From the NCBI RefSeq assembly GCF_017744555.1, contig NZ_JAGIBD010000011.1, forward strand, positions 13,873-77,872: 64,000 nt of DNA, read 5' to 3'. Shown piece by piece: positions 8,730 through 16,698 of this stretch; the stretch's first letter is position 1; the number at the start of each line of letters is the position of its first letter. The notes under the pieces are model-generated. The model was not told the origin of the DNA and ran no database searches. It was given only the letters and a program-made list of their open reading frames with translations. The stretch comes from Cellulomonas sp. (GTDB lineage: Bacteria > Actinomycetota > Actinomycetes > Actinomycetales > Cellulomonadaceae). The position numbers were made by a program, and so were the translations under genes.

Positions 8730-9589
8730 CCACCCTCGTCGAGACGCCCGTGGGCGCGGCCGCTGCGGCGGCCGCGCCCACGGGCGCACCTGCGCCACGC
8801 ACCGGAGCCCCCCTCGGGCGGGGTTCCGGCCTCACGCTCGGCATCGTCACCCTGGCGCTGAGCCTTCTCGTCCTGCTCCCGCTCGCGGCCGTCGCCGCCG
8901 AGGCGTGGAGCACCGGCTGGTCCGGGTTCTGGGCCGCCGTCACCGCGCCCGCCGCGGTCGACGCCCTCGTGCTCACGGTCACGAGCTCGTTCGTCGTGAC
9001 GGCGATCAACGTCGTCATGGGCACGTTGCTCGCGTGGGTGCTCGTGCGCGACGACTTCCCGGGCAAGCGGTGGGTCGAGCTCGTCATCGACGTGCCCTTC
9101 GCGCTGCCGACGATCGTCGCGGGCCTCGTCATCCTCAGCGTGTACGGGCGCAACAGCCCCGTGGGCATCGACCTGTTCGGCACCCGCTGGGGGATCATGG
9201 TCGCGCTGCTGTTCGTCACGCTGCCGTTCGTCGCGCGCACCGTGCAGCCCACGCTCATGGCGTTCGACCGGGACACCGAGCACGCCGCCGCGACGCTCGG
9301 AGCCCGCCCGCGGACCGTGTTCCGCCGCATCGTCCTGCCCCCGCTCGTGCCGGCCATCGCCGCGGGCGCCGCGCTCGCGTTCGCGCGGGCGATGGGCGAG
9401 TACGGGTCGGTGCTGCTCATCTCGGGCGGGCTCGACAAGACGCAGGTGTCGTCGATGTACGCGTTCAGCCTGTACGAGAGCTACGACTTCCCCGGGGCCG
9501 CCGCGACCGCGACCGTGCTGCTCGTCGTGTCGCTCGTCGTGCTCGTCGGGTTCGAGATCGTCTCCCACCGGGCGGGTCGCCGTGGCTGA
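8726..9589 (+). CDS. cysT: Sulfate ABC transporter permease CysT
   Basis: Membrane subunit of the sulfate importer. It has 287 residues with about six hydrophobic segments and the EAA loop seen as ATLGARPRTVFRRIVLP, which contacts CysA. Near residue 230, FARAMGEYGSV is characteristic of CysT/CysW. The first 30 residues are a low-complexity Ala/Pro/Gly extension (VGAAAAAAAPTGA) whose codons encode a 19-bp perfect hairpin. This extension is probably not structured transporter sequence. GTG start overlaps the sbp stop. Confidence 0.92.
   Translation: MTTLVETPVGAAAAAAAPTGAPAPRTGAPLGRGSGLTLGIVTLALSLLVLLPLAAVAAEAWSTGWSGFWAAVTAPAAVDALVLTVTSSFVVTAINVVMGTLLAWVLVRDDFPGKRWVELVIDVPFALPTIVAGLVILSVYGRNSPVGIDLFGTRWGIMVALLFVTLPFVARTVQPTLMAFDRDTEHAAATLGARPRTVFRRIVLPPLVPAIAAGAALAFARAMGEYGSVLLISGGLDKTQVSSMYAFSLYESYDFPGAAATATVLLVVSLVVLVGFEIVSHRAGRRG
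8745..8786 (+). other. 19-bp perfect RNA hairpin inside the first codons of cysT
   Basis: Positions 8745-8763 pair perfectly with 8768-8786 around the loop TGCG; the core arm is GCCCGTGGGCGCGGCCGC. It starts 16 bases after the sbp stop and covers codons 7-20 of cysT. Its position at a binding-protein/permease junction suggests mRNA stabilisation of sbp or attenuation into cysT; that role is inference. Confidence 0.7.
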
Positions 9590-10433
9590 CGTCCTCGCAC
9601 CCGCGCCCCTCGGCGCCCCCGCACGGCCGCGGGCGGGCGCCGGTCGGATCGCGCTACGCACCGTCGGCCTCGCCTACGTCGCCGTGCTCGTGCTCGTGCC
9701 GCTCGGCATCATCACGTGGCGCGCCCTCAGCCCGGGCGCCGCGGCGTTCTGGGCGGCGATCAGCTCGGAGCAGGCGGTCACCGCGTTCCGGCTCACCGCG
9801 GAGGTCTCGATCACGTCGGTGCTGCTCGGCACCGCGTTCGGCGTCGCGCTCGGCATCCTGCTCACGCGCTACCACTTCGTCGGGCGCCGGCTGCTCGGGG
9901 TGCTCGCCGACCTGCCGATGGCCGTGTCGCCGATCGTCGCGGGCCTCGCGCTCGTGCTCGTCTACGGGCACAAGGGCTGGCTGGGCGCCCCGCTCGAGTC
10001 CGCCGGCATCGACATCATCTACGCGGTCCCCGGCATGATCCTGGCGACCACGTTCGTGTCGCTGCCGCTCGTCCTGCGGGAGGTCGTGCCCGTGCTCCAG
10101 GAGGTCGGCACCGACCAGGAGCAGGCCGCCCGCGTGCTCGGCGCCGGCGGGTGGCACACGTTCTGGCGCATCACGGTGCCGACCATCAAGCCCGCGCTCA
10201 CGTACGGCGTGGTCCTCGCGCTCGCCCGGTGCGTCGGAGAGTTCGGGGCCGTCGCCGTGGTGTCAGGCAACGTGAGCGGCGCCGGTCAGACCCAGACGAC
10301 GACGCTCGTCATCGCCGAACGCGTGCAGCAGATGGAACCGGGGGCGTACCAGCTGGCGTTCGTCCTCATCGTCACGACGGTCGCCGCGCTGCTGGTCGCC
10401 GCCTCCCTGCGTCGGAAGGACGAGCTGTCATGA
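9582..10433 (+). CDS. cysW: Sulfate ABC transporter permease CysW
   Basis: Second membrane subunit of the sulfate importer, 283 residues, six hydrophobic segments. The EAA loop ([18 protein letters not shown]) and the CysW-like [12 protein letters not shown] are visible. It starts with GTG and overlaps the end of cysT by 8 bases; its TGA overlaps the cysA ATG (ATGA). It is homologous to CysT, and the two presumably form the heterodimeric pore. Confidence 0.92.
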   Translation: MADVLAPAPLGAPARPRAGAGRIALRTVGLAYVAVLVLVPLGIITWRALSPGAAAFWAAISSEQAVTAFRLTAEVSITSVLLGTAFGVALGILLTRYHFVGRRLLGVLADLPMAVSPIVAGLALVLVYGHKGWLGAPLESAGIDIIYAVPGMILATTFVSLPLVLREVVPVLQEVGTDQEQAARVLGAGGWHTFWRITVPTIKPALTYGVVLALARCVGEFGAVAVVSGNVSGAGQTQTTTLVIAERVQQMEPGAYQLAFVLIVTTVAALLVAASLRRKDELS

Positions 10434-11365
10434 GCATCCAGGCCACCGGAGTCACCAAGCGGTTCGGGTCGTTCGTCGCGCTCGACGACGTCGACCTCGA
10501 CGTCCACGCGGGCGCGCTCACCGCGCTGCTCGGCCCGAGCGGCGGGGGCAAGTCGACGCTGCTGCGCGTGATCGGCGGGCTCGAGACGCCCGACGCGGGC
10601 GAGGTCAGCATCGCGGGGCGCGACATGACGCGCGTCCCGGCGCACGAGCGGAACGTCGGGTTCGTGTTCCAGCACTACGCCGCGTTCCAGCACCTGTCGG
10701 TGTTCCGCAACGTCGCGTTCGGGCTCGAGATCCGCCGTCGCCCGAAGGCCGAGGTGAAGCGCCGCGTCAACGAGCTGCTCGAGCTCGTGCACCTGGAGGA
10801 GCTCGCTCACCGCAAGCCGGCGCAGCTGTCGGGCGGTCAGCGGCAGCGGATGGCGCTGGCCCGGGCGCTCGCCGCCGAGCCGTCCGTGCTGCTGCTCGAC
10901 GAGCCGTTCGGGGCGCTCGACACCAAGGTGCGCCGCGAGCTGCGCGGCTGGCTGCGGGCCCTGCACGACGAGGTCCACGTGACGACGGTCTTCGTCACGC
11001 ACGACCAGGAGGAGGCCCTCGAGGTCGCCGACGAGGTCGTCGTCGTGAACGGCGGTCGCGTGGAGCAGGTCGGGTCGCCGTCGGACCTGTACGACAAGCC
11101 CGCGAACGACTTCGTCATGGAGTTCATGGGCCCGGTCACGCGGCTCGGCGGGCGGCTCGTGCGACCGCACGACCTCGACGTCTCGGCGGTGCACGTGGAC
11201 GGTGCGGTGCCCGGACGGGTGGCCCGGCTGCAGCGCATCGGCTTCGAGGTGCGGGCCGACGTCACCACGGCCGACGGCGACCTGTGGGTGCAGCTCACGC
11301 GCGGGCAGGCGGACACGCTCGAGCTGACCCCCGGGTCGGACGTCTGGGTGCGCGCGCTGGCCTGA
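10430..11365 (+). CDS. cysA: Sulfate ABC transporter ATPase CysA
   Basis: ATP-hydrolysing subunit, 311 residues. Walker [11 protein letters not shown]-loop FVFQHYA, signature LSGGQRQR, Walker [13 protein letters not shown] and switch His FVTHDQEEA are all present. The C-terminal part (about 240-311) is a short TOBE-like regulatory domain, as in CysA. The start overlaps the cysW stop. It is the last gene of the sulfate operon; 20 bases separate it from the convergent hcp-like gene and no clear terminator is visible. Confidence 0.94.
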   Translation: MSIQATGVTKRFGSFVALDDVDLDVHAGALTALLGPSGGGKSTLLRVIGGLETPDAGEVSIAGRDMTRVPAHERNVGFVFQHYAAFQHLSVFRNVAFGLEIRRRPKAEVKRRVNELLELVHLEELAHRKPAQLSGGQRQRMALARALAAEPSVLLLDEPFGALDTKVRRELRGWLRALHDEVHVTTVFVTHDQEEALEVADEVVVVNGGRVEQVGSPSDLYDKPANDFVMEFMGPVTRLGGRLVRPHDLDVSAVHVDGAVPGRVARLQRIGFEVRADVTTADGDLWVQLTRGQADTLELTPGSDVWVRALA

Positions 11366-11385
11366 CGTCGCGTCGGCCCGCGCGC

Positions 11386-11865
11386 TCACACCGGTGCGTG
11401 CCGCACGAAGTCCCAGCCCGCGGTCACGGGTGTCCCGGTGCTGCCGTCGCTCTTCTGCGGCAGGTACGAGAACGTCAGCGTCCGGAACGTGAGGGAGAAC
11501 GCGTCGACCGGCTCACCGGCGCCGACGTCGTCGCACAGGCCGTACGACGTGACCGTGACGTCCTGCAGGTCCCAGCGCACCACCACCGCCGGCCGCGAGC
11601 CCGCGTGGGCGAGCTCGATCGTGCCGGTCGGGACGTGGGTGCCGCGCGCGCACGCGAGGAACAGCAGCGGTGAGGCGACACCCAGCGAGGCCGTGAGCCG
11701 GACGGGGTGCGCGTCGACCTTCCCCGTGGCGCCGCCTGCGCCCGGGTGGCCGGTGCCGCTCGCGCTCTCCGACCACTCGACGCTGCGGACGTCGATCCAG
11801 TCGCGGTGGCTGCGGTCCACCGAGCCGCCCGGGACGGAGTCGAGCCTGAGGAACGCGTTCGCCAT
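11386..11865 (-). CDS. Orphan Hcp-like (DUF796) protein
   Basis: A 159-residue protein resembling type VI secretion tube protein Hcp: it opens MANAFLRLDSVPGGSVD, has the WIDVRSVEWS beta-strand, and ends in a beta-rich segment with Phe/Tyr alternation (FSLTFRTLTFSYLPQ). No other T6SS gene is in the window, and actinobacteria generally lack T6SS. It probably forms Hcp-like rings with another role or is a stand-alone secreted protein. ATG at 11865 is chosen from the Hcp-type N-terminus; the ORF extends 15 residues further. It has no signal peptide. Confidence 0.7.
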   Translation of the reverse strand: MANAFLRLDSVPGGSVDRSHRDWIDVRSVEWSESASGTGHPGAGGATGKVDAHPVRLTASLGVASPLLFLACARGTHVPTGTIELAHAGSRPAVVVRWDLQDVTVTSYGLCDDVGAGEPVDAFSLTFRTLTFSYLPQKSDGSTGTPVTAGWDFVRHAPV

Positions 11866-12050
11866 GGTCGGCCTTCGCAGAGAGCAGGGGCGATGCCCGG
11901 AGTCTGGCACTCCCGGCGGGCGGCCACCAGGGGTCGGGCACTGCTCGGGCGCGGACCTCCCGCGCGCCGGTCGGCGCAGTCGTCGGTAGCGTCGACCCGG
12001 ACCGCAGCCGCCCGCGCCGGGCGGCTCGACGCGACCGAGGGGGACGCCGG

Positions 12051-12563
12051 GTGGACGTCGCAGCGCTGCTGGCCGAGGAGTTCGGACGCATCGGGCCGGT
12101 CCTGCACCGGGCGGTCCGCGGGCTGGACAGTCGCGGCCTGACGTTCCGCCCGGACGCCGACGCGAACACGCTCGCGTGGCTCGTGTGGCACGCGGGCCGG
12201 GTGCAGGACGCGCAGGTCGCCGACGTCGCCGGCATCGGGCAGGTGTGGGTCGTGCAGGGCTGGGCGCAGCGGCTCGGGCTGCCGTTCGCGGCGTCCGCGA
12301 CGGGATACGGACAGTCGTCCGACGACGTCGCGCTCGTCGACGCGCCTGCCGAGCTGCTGCTCGGCTACTACGACGCCGTCGCCGAGCAGACGCTCGACTT
12401 CCTCGGCCGGCTGCACCCGACGGACCTCGACGAGGTCGTCGACGAGTCGTGGGACCCGCCCGTCACGCTCGGCGTCCGGCTCGTGAGCATCCTCGCCGAC
12501 GACCTGCAGCACGCCGGCCAGGCCTCGTACGTCCGCGGACTGCTCGACCGTTCGGGTCGCTGA
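12051..12563 (+). CDS. DinB superfamily / DUF664 protein
   Basis: A 170-residue protein of the four-helix DinB/YfiT-like superfamily, many actinobacterial members of which are mycothiol-dependent metal-binding transferases. Candidate metal ligands are the His of WLVWHAGRVQD (about 45) and of DDLQHAGQ (about 151), matching the usual widely spaced His pattern. GTG start. Monocistronic, between the divergent hcp-like gene and the MFS pump. The substrate cannot be deduced. Confidence 0.75.
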   Translation: MDVAALLAEEFGRIGPVLHRAVRGLDSRGLTFRPDADANTLAWLVWHAGRVQDAQVADVAGIGQVWVVQGWAQRLGLPFAASATGYGQSSDDVALVDAPAELLLGYYDAVAEQTLDFLGRLHPTDLDEVVDESWDPPVTLGVRLVSILADDLQHAGQASYVRGLLDRSGR

Positions 12564-12725
12564 CCGGGCGCTCGACCCCGCCCGCGGGCTGGGACGGCGC
12601 GGAATGCGACGGGCTTCCGGCGAATTGAGGCGACAGAGCGGGCGCGATCGTGTCGAAATGGCGGTTCGCGCTTCGACCTGAGGGTGAGACCTGCTCCCCG
12701 GCCACCGACCCGTGAGGACATCCCC

Positions 12726-14237
12726 GTGACCGACATGACCGCCACCCTCCCGTCCGCCCCGACGGGGACGCCCGACACCTCCGGGCGCGACCGCCTCGCC
12801 GTCCGCCTGCTGCTCATCTCGACGTTCGTCGTCATCCTCAACGAGACCGTGATGGGCGTGGCGCTGCCGCACCTCATGACGGACCTCGCGATCCCCGCGA
12901 GCACCGCCCAGTGGGTGACCACGGCGTTCATGCTCACGATGGCCGTCGTCATCCCCGTGACGGGCTTCCTCATCCAGCGGCTGACGACCCGGGCCACGTT
13001 CCTCACCGCGATGGGCCTGTTCAGCGCCGGCACGCTGATCTGCGCGCTGGCGCCGGGGTTCGCGGTGCTGATCGCGGGCCGTGTCGTGCAGGCGAGCGGC
13101 ACCGCGATCATGCTGCCGCTGCTCATGACGACGGTCATGACGGTGACGCCGCCGGCCAGCCGGGGCCGGACGATGGGCAACATCTCGATCGTCATCTCGG
13201 TCGCGCCCGCCCTCGGCCCGACGATCTCGGGGCTCGTGCTCAGCGCGCTGCCGTGGCGGTGGCTGTTCGTGCTCGTCCTGCCGGTGGCCCTCGGCGCCCT
13301 GGCGCTCGGTGCGGTGCGCATGCCGAACCTCACCGACCCGCGCACCGCCCGGGTCGACGTCCCGTCCGTGGTGCTGTCGGCGTTCGCGTTCGGCGGGCTC
13401 GTCTACGGCCTGAGCGGGCTCGGCGCGGCCGCGACCACGGGGGTCGCGACATCCACGTGGATCTCGCTCGGGGTCGGCGTCGTGGGGCTCGTCGTGTTCG
13501 TGCTCCGTCAGCTGCGGCTGCAGCGGGTCGACGACGCGCTGCTCGACCTGCGCACGTTCTCGACGCCCGCGTTCGCGATCTCCGTCGGCGTCATGGCCAT
13601 CTCGATGATGTCCCTGTTCGGCACGCTGATCCTCGTGCCGTTGTTCGCGCAGGTGGTGCTGGGCCTCGACGCGCTGCAGACCGGCCTGCTGCTGCTGCCG
13701 GGCGGGCTGCTCATGGGCCTGCTGGCCCCGAGCGTCGGCCGCGCGTACGACCGGTTCGGGCCGCGCGTGCTGCTCGTGCCCGGTGCCGTCGTGGTCAGCG
13801 CCGGGGCGTGGGCCTTCACGCTGCTCACGGAGACGAGCTCGCCGTGGCTGCTGCTCGTGGCGCACGTGGTGCTGAGCGCGGGCCTCGCGCTCATGTTCAC
13901 GCCGCTGTTCACGTCGGCCCTCGGCTCGCTGCCGGGGAACCTGTACTCGCACGGCAGCGCCGTGGTCGGGACGGTCCAGCAGGTCGCGGGTGCGGCCGGC
14001 ACGGCGCTGTTCGTCACGGTGCTCACCGCGCAGGCCGCGACGCTGGCACGCGGCGGTTCGAGCGCCGTCGAGGCGACAGCCGGGGGAGCGCACGTCGCGT
14101 TCCTGGTGGGGGCGGGGATCTCGCTGCTCGCGATCCCGGCGGCGTTCCTCGTCCGCGGCGGGGGCCAGGGTGGGCACGGCGGGCCGGACGAGCACGGTGC
14201 ACCGGTCCAGGACGAGGTCGTCGCCGAGCCCGTCTGA
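12726..14237 (+). CDS. DHA2-family MFS drug efflux transporter
   Basis: Predicted proton-driven multidrug exporter in the inner membrane. The 503 residues show about 14 hydrophobic segments, the DHA2 topology. LNETVMGVALPHLM matches motif D1 of the EmrB/Lmr group, and the motif-C-like stretch SVAPALGPTISG identifies an antiporter. The start is GTG (VTDMTATL), preceded by GAGGACATCCCC; the track start at 12684 is less likely. Upstream lies a loose GTCGAA/TTCGAC inverted repeat. A strong terminator follows. Substrate unknown. Confidence 0.9.
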   Translation: MTDMTATLPSAPTGTPDTSGRDRLAVRLLLISTFVVILNETVMGVALPHLMTDLAIPASTAQWVTTAFMLTMAVVIPVTGFLIQRLTTRATFLTAMGLFSAGTLICALAPGFAVLIAGRVVQASGTAIMLPLLMTTVMTVTPPASRGRTMGNISIVISVAPALGPTISGLVLSALPWRWLFVLVLPVALGALALGAVRMPNLTDPRTARVDVPSVVLSAFAFGGLVYGLSGLGAAATTGVATSTWISLGVGVVGLVVFVLRQLRLQRVDDALLDLRTFSTPAFAISVGVMAISMMSLFGTLILVPLFAQVVLGLDALQTGLLLLPGGLLMGLLAPSVGRAYDRFGPRVLLVPGAVVVSAGAWAFTLLTETSSPWLLLVAHVVLSAGLALMFTPLFTSALGSLPGNLYSHGSAVVGTVQQVAGAAGTALFVTVLTAQAATLARGGSSAVEATAGGAHVAFLVGAGISLLAIPAAFLVRGGGQGGHGGPDEHGAPVQDEVVAEPV

Positions 14238-14266
14238 GCGGCGCGCCACGTCCGGACGGCTTCGAG

Positions 14267-14301
14267 GGGCCCGACCACCGCATGCCGCGGTCGTCGGGCC
14301 C
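14267..14301 (+). terminator. Terminator hairpin after the DHA2 pump
   Basis: GGGCCCGACCACCGC pairs with GCGGTCGTCGGGCCC (one mismatch in 15) around ATGCC, 29 bases after the MFS stop. The following TTCGGCGTTCCTCTT is moderately T-rich. It also insulates the arsR promoter just downstream. Confidence 0.65.
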
Positions 14302-14314
14302 TTCGGCGTTCCTC

Positions 14315-14343
14315 TTGACGACCTCGCCCGGCCGTCCTACGGT
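14315..14343 (+). promoter_or_regulatory. Housekeeping-type promoter of the arsR-SRPBCC pair
   Basis: TTGACG (-35, 14315-14320), a 17-base spacer, and TACGGT (-10, 14338-14343) form a near-consensus promoter, one of the clearest in the window. Transcription would start about 14350, immediately before the palindrome at 14352-14365. Confidence 0.7.
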
Positions 14344-14351
14344 GAAGCAGT

Positions 14352-14365
14352 TCCTTAATTAAGGA
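14352..14365. promoter_or_regulatory. Palindromic operator for the ArsR-family regulator
   Basis: TCCTTAATTAAGGA is a perfect 14-bp palindrome, strikingly AT-rich in this genome, at about +2 to +15 of the predicted transcript. It is a likely autoregulatory ArsR site. Its right half also gives AAGGAG, the ribosome binding site for the regulator. Confidence 0.6.
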
Positions 14366-14374
14366 GTTGCTTAC

Positions 14375-14740
14375 ATGGCCGCCAAGGACCCGCTCAGCAC
14401 CGTCTTCGCGGCCCTGGCCGACCCCACGAGGCGCGCGATCCTCACGCACCTCGCTCAGGGGCCCACCACCGTGGGCCAGATCGCGGAGCCGTTCGCGATG
14501 AGCCGCCCGGCCGTCTCCCAGCACCTGCGCGTGCTGGAGGACGCGGGCCTCGTCGAACGGACCGTCACGGCGCAGTGGCGCACGTGCACCCTGCGCACCG
14601 AGCCCCTCGACGAGATCGCGTCGTGGGTCGACCGGCACCGCCGGTACTGGGACGAGCGCTTCGACCTGCTGGAGGACCGCCTCCGCGCGGCGCGCGACGT
14701 CCCGGGCTCACGGCCGCAGGAGGAGACGACAGATGAGTGA
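14375..14740 (+). CDS. ArsR-family transcriptional regulator (SRPBCC-linked type)
   Basis: A 121-residue winged-helix repressor of the type usually paired with AHSA1/SRPBCC proteins. FAALADPTRRAILTHL opens the fold, and the HTH is TVGQIAEPFAMSRPAVSQHLRVLEDAGLV. There are no Cys residues, so it is not a thiol-metal sensor like classic ArsR. ATG follows AAGGAGTTGCTTAC. The end overlaps the next gene by 8 bases, indicating one operon. Autoregulation through TCCTTAATTAAGGA is likely. Confidence 0.9.
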   Translation: MAAKDPLSTVFAALADPTRRAILTHLAQGPTTVGQIAEPFAMSRPAVSQHLRVLEDAGLVERTVTAQWRTCTLRTEPLDEIASWVDRHRRYWDERFDLLEDRLRAARDVPGSRPQEETTDE

Positions 14741-15173
14741 GCAGACGATGGAGAAGACGTTCACGATCACGCGCGTGCTCGACGCGCCCCGGTCCGCCGT
14801 CTGGAAGGCGTGGACCGACCCCGACGAGATGGCCCACTGGTACCACCCGCGCGGGCTCACCACGCCGCGCGACTCCGTCGCGGTCGACCTGCGGGTCGGC
14901 GGTGCGTACCGCTACACGATGGTCGCGCCCGACGACACGACCTACCCGACCGGCGGGGTGTACCGCGAGGTCGTGGAGCCCGAGCGGCTCGTGTTCACGT
15001 GGGGCGACCCGGGCGGCCAGGACGCGGCCGTCGCGACCGTGACGCTCGACGACCTCGGGGAGCGGACGCGCATGACGTTCCGCCTGGACGGCGTCGACGG
15101 CGCGCCCGGCGACGGCAGCTACTGCGACGGGTGGGTCTCGGCCCTCGAGGTCCTCGCCGAGCACGTCGCCTGA
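14733..15173 (+). CDS. AHSA1/SRPBCC-domain protein
   Basis: A 146-residue START-like (SRPBCC, formerly Aha1 C-terminal) fold protein: VLDAPRSAVWKAWTDPDEMAHWY at the N-terminus, GGAYRYTM and the closing C-terminal helix (GDGSYCDGWVSALEVLAEHV) are typical. Such proteins bind hydrophobic ligands or act as small enzymes; in this gene pair the function is usually unknown. It overlaps the arsR-like gene and is followed by a strong bidirectional terminator. Confidence 0.87.
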   Translation: MSEQTMEKTFTITRVLDAPRSAVWKAWTDPDEMAHWYHPRGLTTPRDSVAVDLRVGGAYRYTMVAPDDTTYPTGGVYREVVEPERLVFTWGDPGGQDAAVATVTLDDLGERTRMTFRLDGVDGAPGDGSYCDGWVSALEVLAEHVA

Positions 15174-15195
15174 CGGACCGGCAGCGAGACGACGG

Positions 15196-15240
15196 CTCGG
15201 GGCGAGGACGGCAGCACGGGCTGCCTGTCCTCGCCCCGAG
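15196..15240. terminator. Bidirectional terminator between SRPBCC gene and cellulase
   Basis: A stem of about 20 bp (CTCGGGGCGAGGACGGCAGC with its near-perfect complement, one bulged base) closed by ACGG. It lies 23 bases after the SRPBCC stop and about 64 bases beyond the convergent cellulase stop, so it can serve both. Confidence 0.75.
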
Positions 15241-15273
15241 ATCCGCGTCCCGCCTGTGGCTGGCGCGCGTCGG

Positions 15274-15307
15274 ACGGAGGGCCTCGTCAGACGGAGGGCC
15301 TCGTCAG
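15274..15307. repeat. 17-bp perfect tandem duplication at the cellulase 3' end
   Basis: ACGGAGGGCCTCGTCAG occurs twice head-to-tail. The copy at 15291-15307 contains the cellulase stop codon (TCA on the plus strand at 15304-15306); the other copy is just beyond it. It looks like a recent slippage duplication. Confidence 0.85.
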
Positions 15308-16593
15308 AACGCCGGGTTCGCGTGGTGCACGAGCTCGAGCGCCATCTGCGGGAACCACGCCCCCGCCGCCGGGTCGGCATATCCGCGGACCGGGTCGATG
15401 CCGCCCGCCGGGTCCCACCGCGTGCACTGGCCGTCGGACTCACCCGGGATCTTGACCCACAGGTACGCGTCGAGCATCGGCACACCGGTGCTCGTCGTCG
15501 GGCGCAGCCCCAGGCCGCGGTCCGGCGGGTTGCACCAGTCCTGTGCGTCGCCGGCCGGGTGGTCGGCGGGCGGCACCCACGGGCCCTGGCCGTTGCGGCT
15601 CGTGTCGATCACGAAGCCGGCGAGCGCGTCGGGACCGCTCGGCGGGTTGGCCGCGTTCGTCACGTTGTCCGTGTACCACTGGTCGGTCAGGCCCCACGTG
15701 CTGAAGTCGTTCGGGTCGGCGGGGTAGTACTGGCTCGCGCAGTAGTCGAAGTGGCCGAGCCGCCAGCCGCCCTCGGCGTCGTTCGTGCCGTACCACAGGC
15801 ACTGCGACACCCAGCTGCCGTACTTCTGGAGCTTCTCGGTGGCCTGGTAGTTCGACACGTTGAGGAAGAACCCGGCGGTCTTCTCGACACCGGCCTTGTG
15901 CAGCCGGTCGGCGGCGTCGCCGGACCCGAGCCAGCCGGAGTGCGTGCCGTCGAGGTACACCGACACGTTCGGCAGGGCCGCGAGCCGGTCGACCGCGCCG
16001 TTGAGCTGCGCGAACCGGTCCGCCGCGGCGGTCGCGGGGTCGGCGTCGGCGGGCTGGCACCACTCCTGCGCGCCGGTGATCGACGTGTACCAGGGGATGA
16101 TGCCGAGGCCGTCGGGCTCGAGGAGCACGATCGCCTTGCCGTCGCCGATGCCCTTGGCGAACCCGTCGATCCACGCCAGGTACGACGCGGTGTCCGCGGC
16201 GCCGCCCGCCGAGTACTGCGCGCAGTCGCGGAACGGCAGGTCGTAGGCCACGAGCACGGGGATCGAGCGGGTGACCTTGGCCTGCTTCATCGTCTTGTCC
16301 ACGGCCTTGCGGACGTCCTTCGGCGTGCCGGACGTGAACCAGACGGCCTGCGGGGTCGCGACCATCTTGGTGAGCAGCGCGGCGTCGGACCACTGGTGCT
16401 GCTTCGCGAGCTGCTTGATCTGCGCGACGGCCCCGTCGTTGGGCGGGGGGGTGAACAGGCGCGTCACCGGGGGCTTGGGGTGGTGCGGTGGTCCGCCGTG
16501 GGCAGCGGCGGGCAGGGCCGCGGCGAGTGGGAGCGCTACCACGGCGGCGGACGCGAGCAGGGTCGTGCACAGGCGGGACAGGGATCTGGCCAC
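15304..16593 (-). CDS. Secreted GH6 cellulase (endoglucanase or cellobiohydrolase), no CBM
   Basis: Hydrolyses beta-1,4-glucan with inversion, outside the cell. The 429-residue precursor has a Sec signal peptide (about 1-31, cleavage near AAAHG) and then a single GH6 domain. Both GH6 signatures are visible: VLVAYDLPFRDC (about 113-124) and VLLEPDGLG (about 156-164) with the acidic active-site residues. No CBM or linker is attached, unlike many Cellulomonas cellulases, so soluble or short substrates are plausible. GTG start preceded by AGGAGAACCCC. TTGCGG-N17-CATGCT (16689-16694 / 16666-16671) is a weak promoter candidate. A CelR-like box lies within the signal-peptide codons. Confidence 0.94.
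   Translation of the reverse strand: MARSLSRLCTTLLASAAVVALPLAAALPAAAHGGPPHHPKPPVTRLFTPPPNDGAVAQIKQLAKQHQWSDAALLTKMVATPQAVWFTSGTPKDVRKAVDKTMKQAKVTRSIPVLVAYDLPFRDCAQYSAGGAADTASYLAWIDGFAKGIGDGKAIVLLEPDGLGIIPWYTSITGAQEWCQPADADPATAAADRFAQLNGAVDRLAALPNVSVYLDGTHSGWLGSGDAADRLHKAGVEKTAGFFLNVSNYQATEKLQKYGSWVSQCLWYGTNDAEGGWRLGHFDYCASQYYPADPNDFSTWGLTDQWYTDNVTNAANPPSGPDALAGFVIDTSRNGQGPWVPPADHPAGDAQDWCNPPDRGLGLRPTTSTGVPMLDAYLWVKIPGESDGQCTRWDPAGGIDPVRGYADPAAGAWFPQMALELVHHANPAF
16528..16541. promoter_or_regulatory. CelR/CebR-like operator inside the GH6 signal-peptide region
   Basis: TGGGAGCGCTACCA differs at one base from the CelR/CebR consensus TGGGAGCGCTCCCA. It lies 53-66 bases into the GH6 gene. A cellobiose-responsive LacI-family repressor bound here could block elongation; intragenic CebR sites near starts are known in Streptomyces. 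Because it also encodes ordinary signal-peptide residues (VALPL), chance remains possible. Confidence 0.5.
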
Positions 16594-16698
16594 GGGGTTC
16601 TCCTACGTCGTTGTCGGACGAACGGTGCCGTGCAGGTGTGGCGGACAGGTGCCCGGCACCAGCCGAGCATGACGATCCGGACGAATCGCCGCAAGGGG

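Noticed and set aside
11386-11865. A type VI secretion locus
   Set aside because: Only an Hcp-like protein is present; no sheath, baseplate, membrane-complex or ClpV gene is found in the window.
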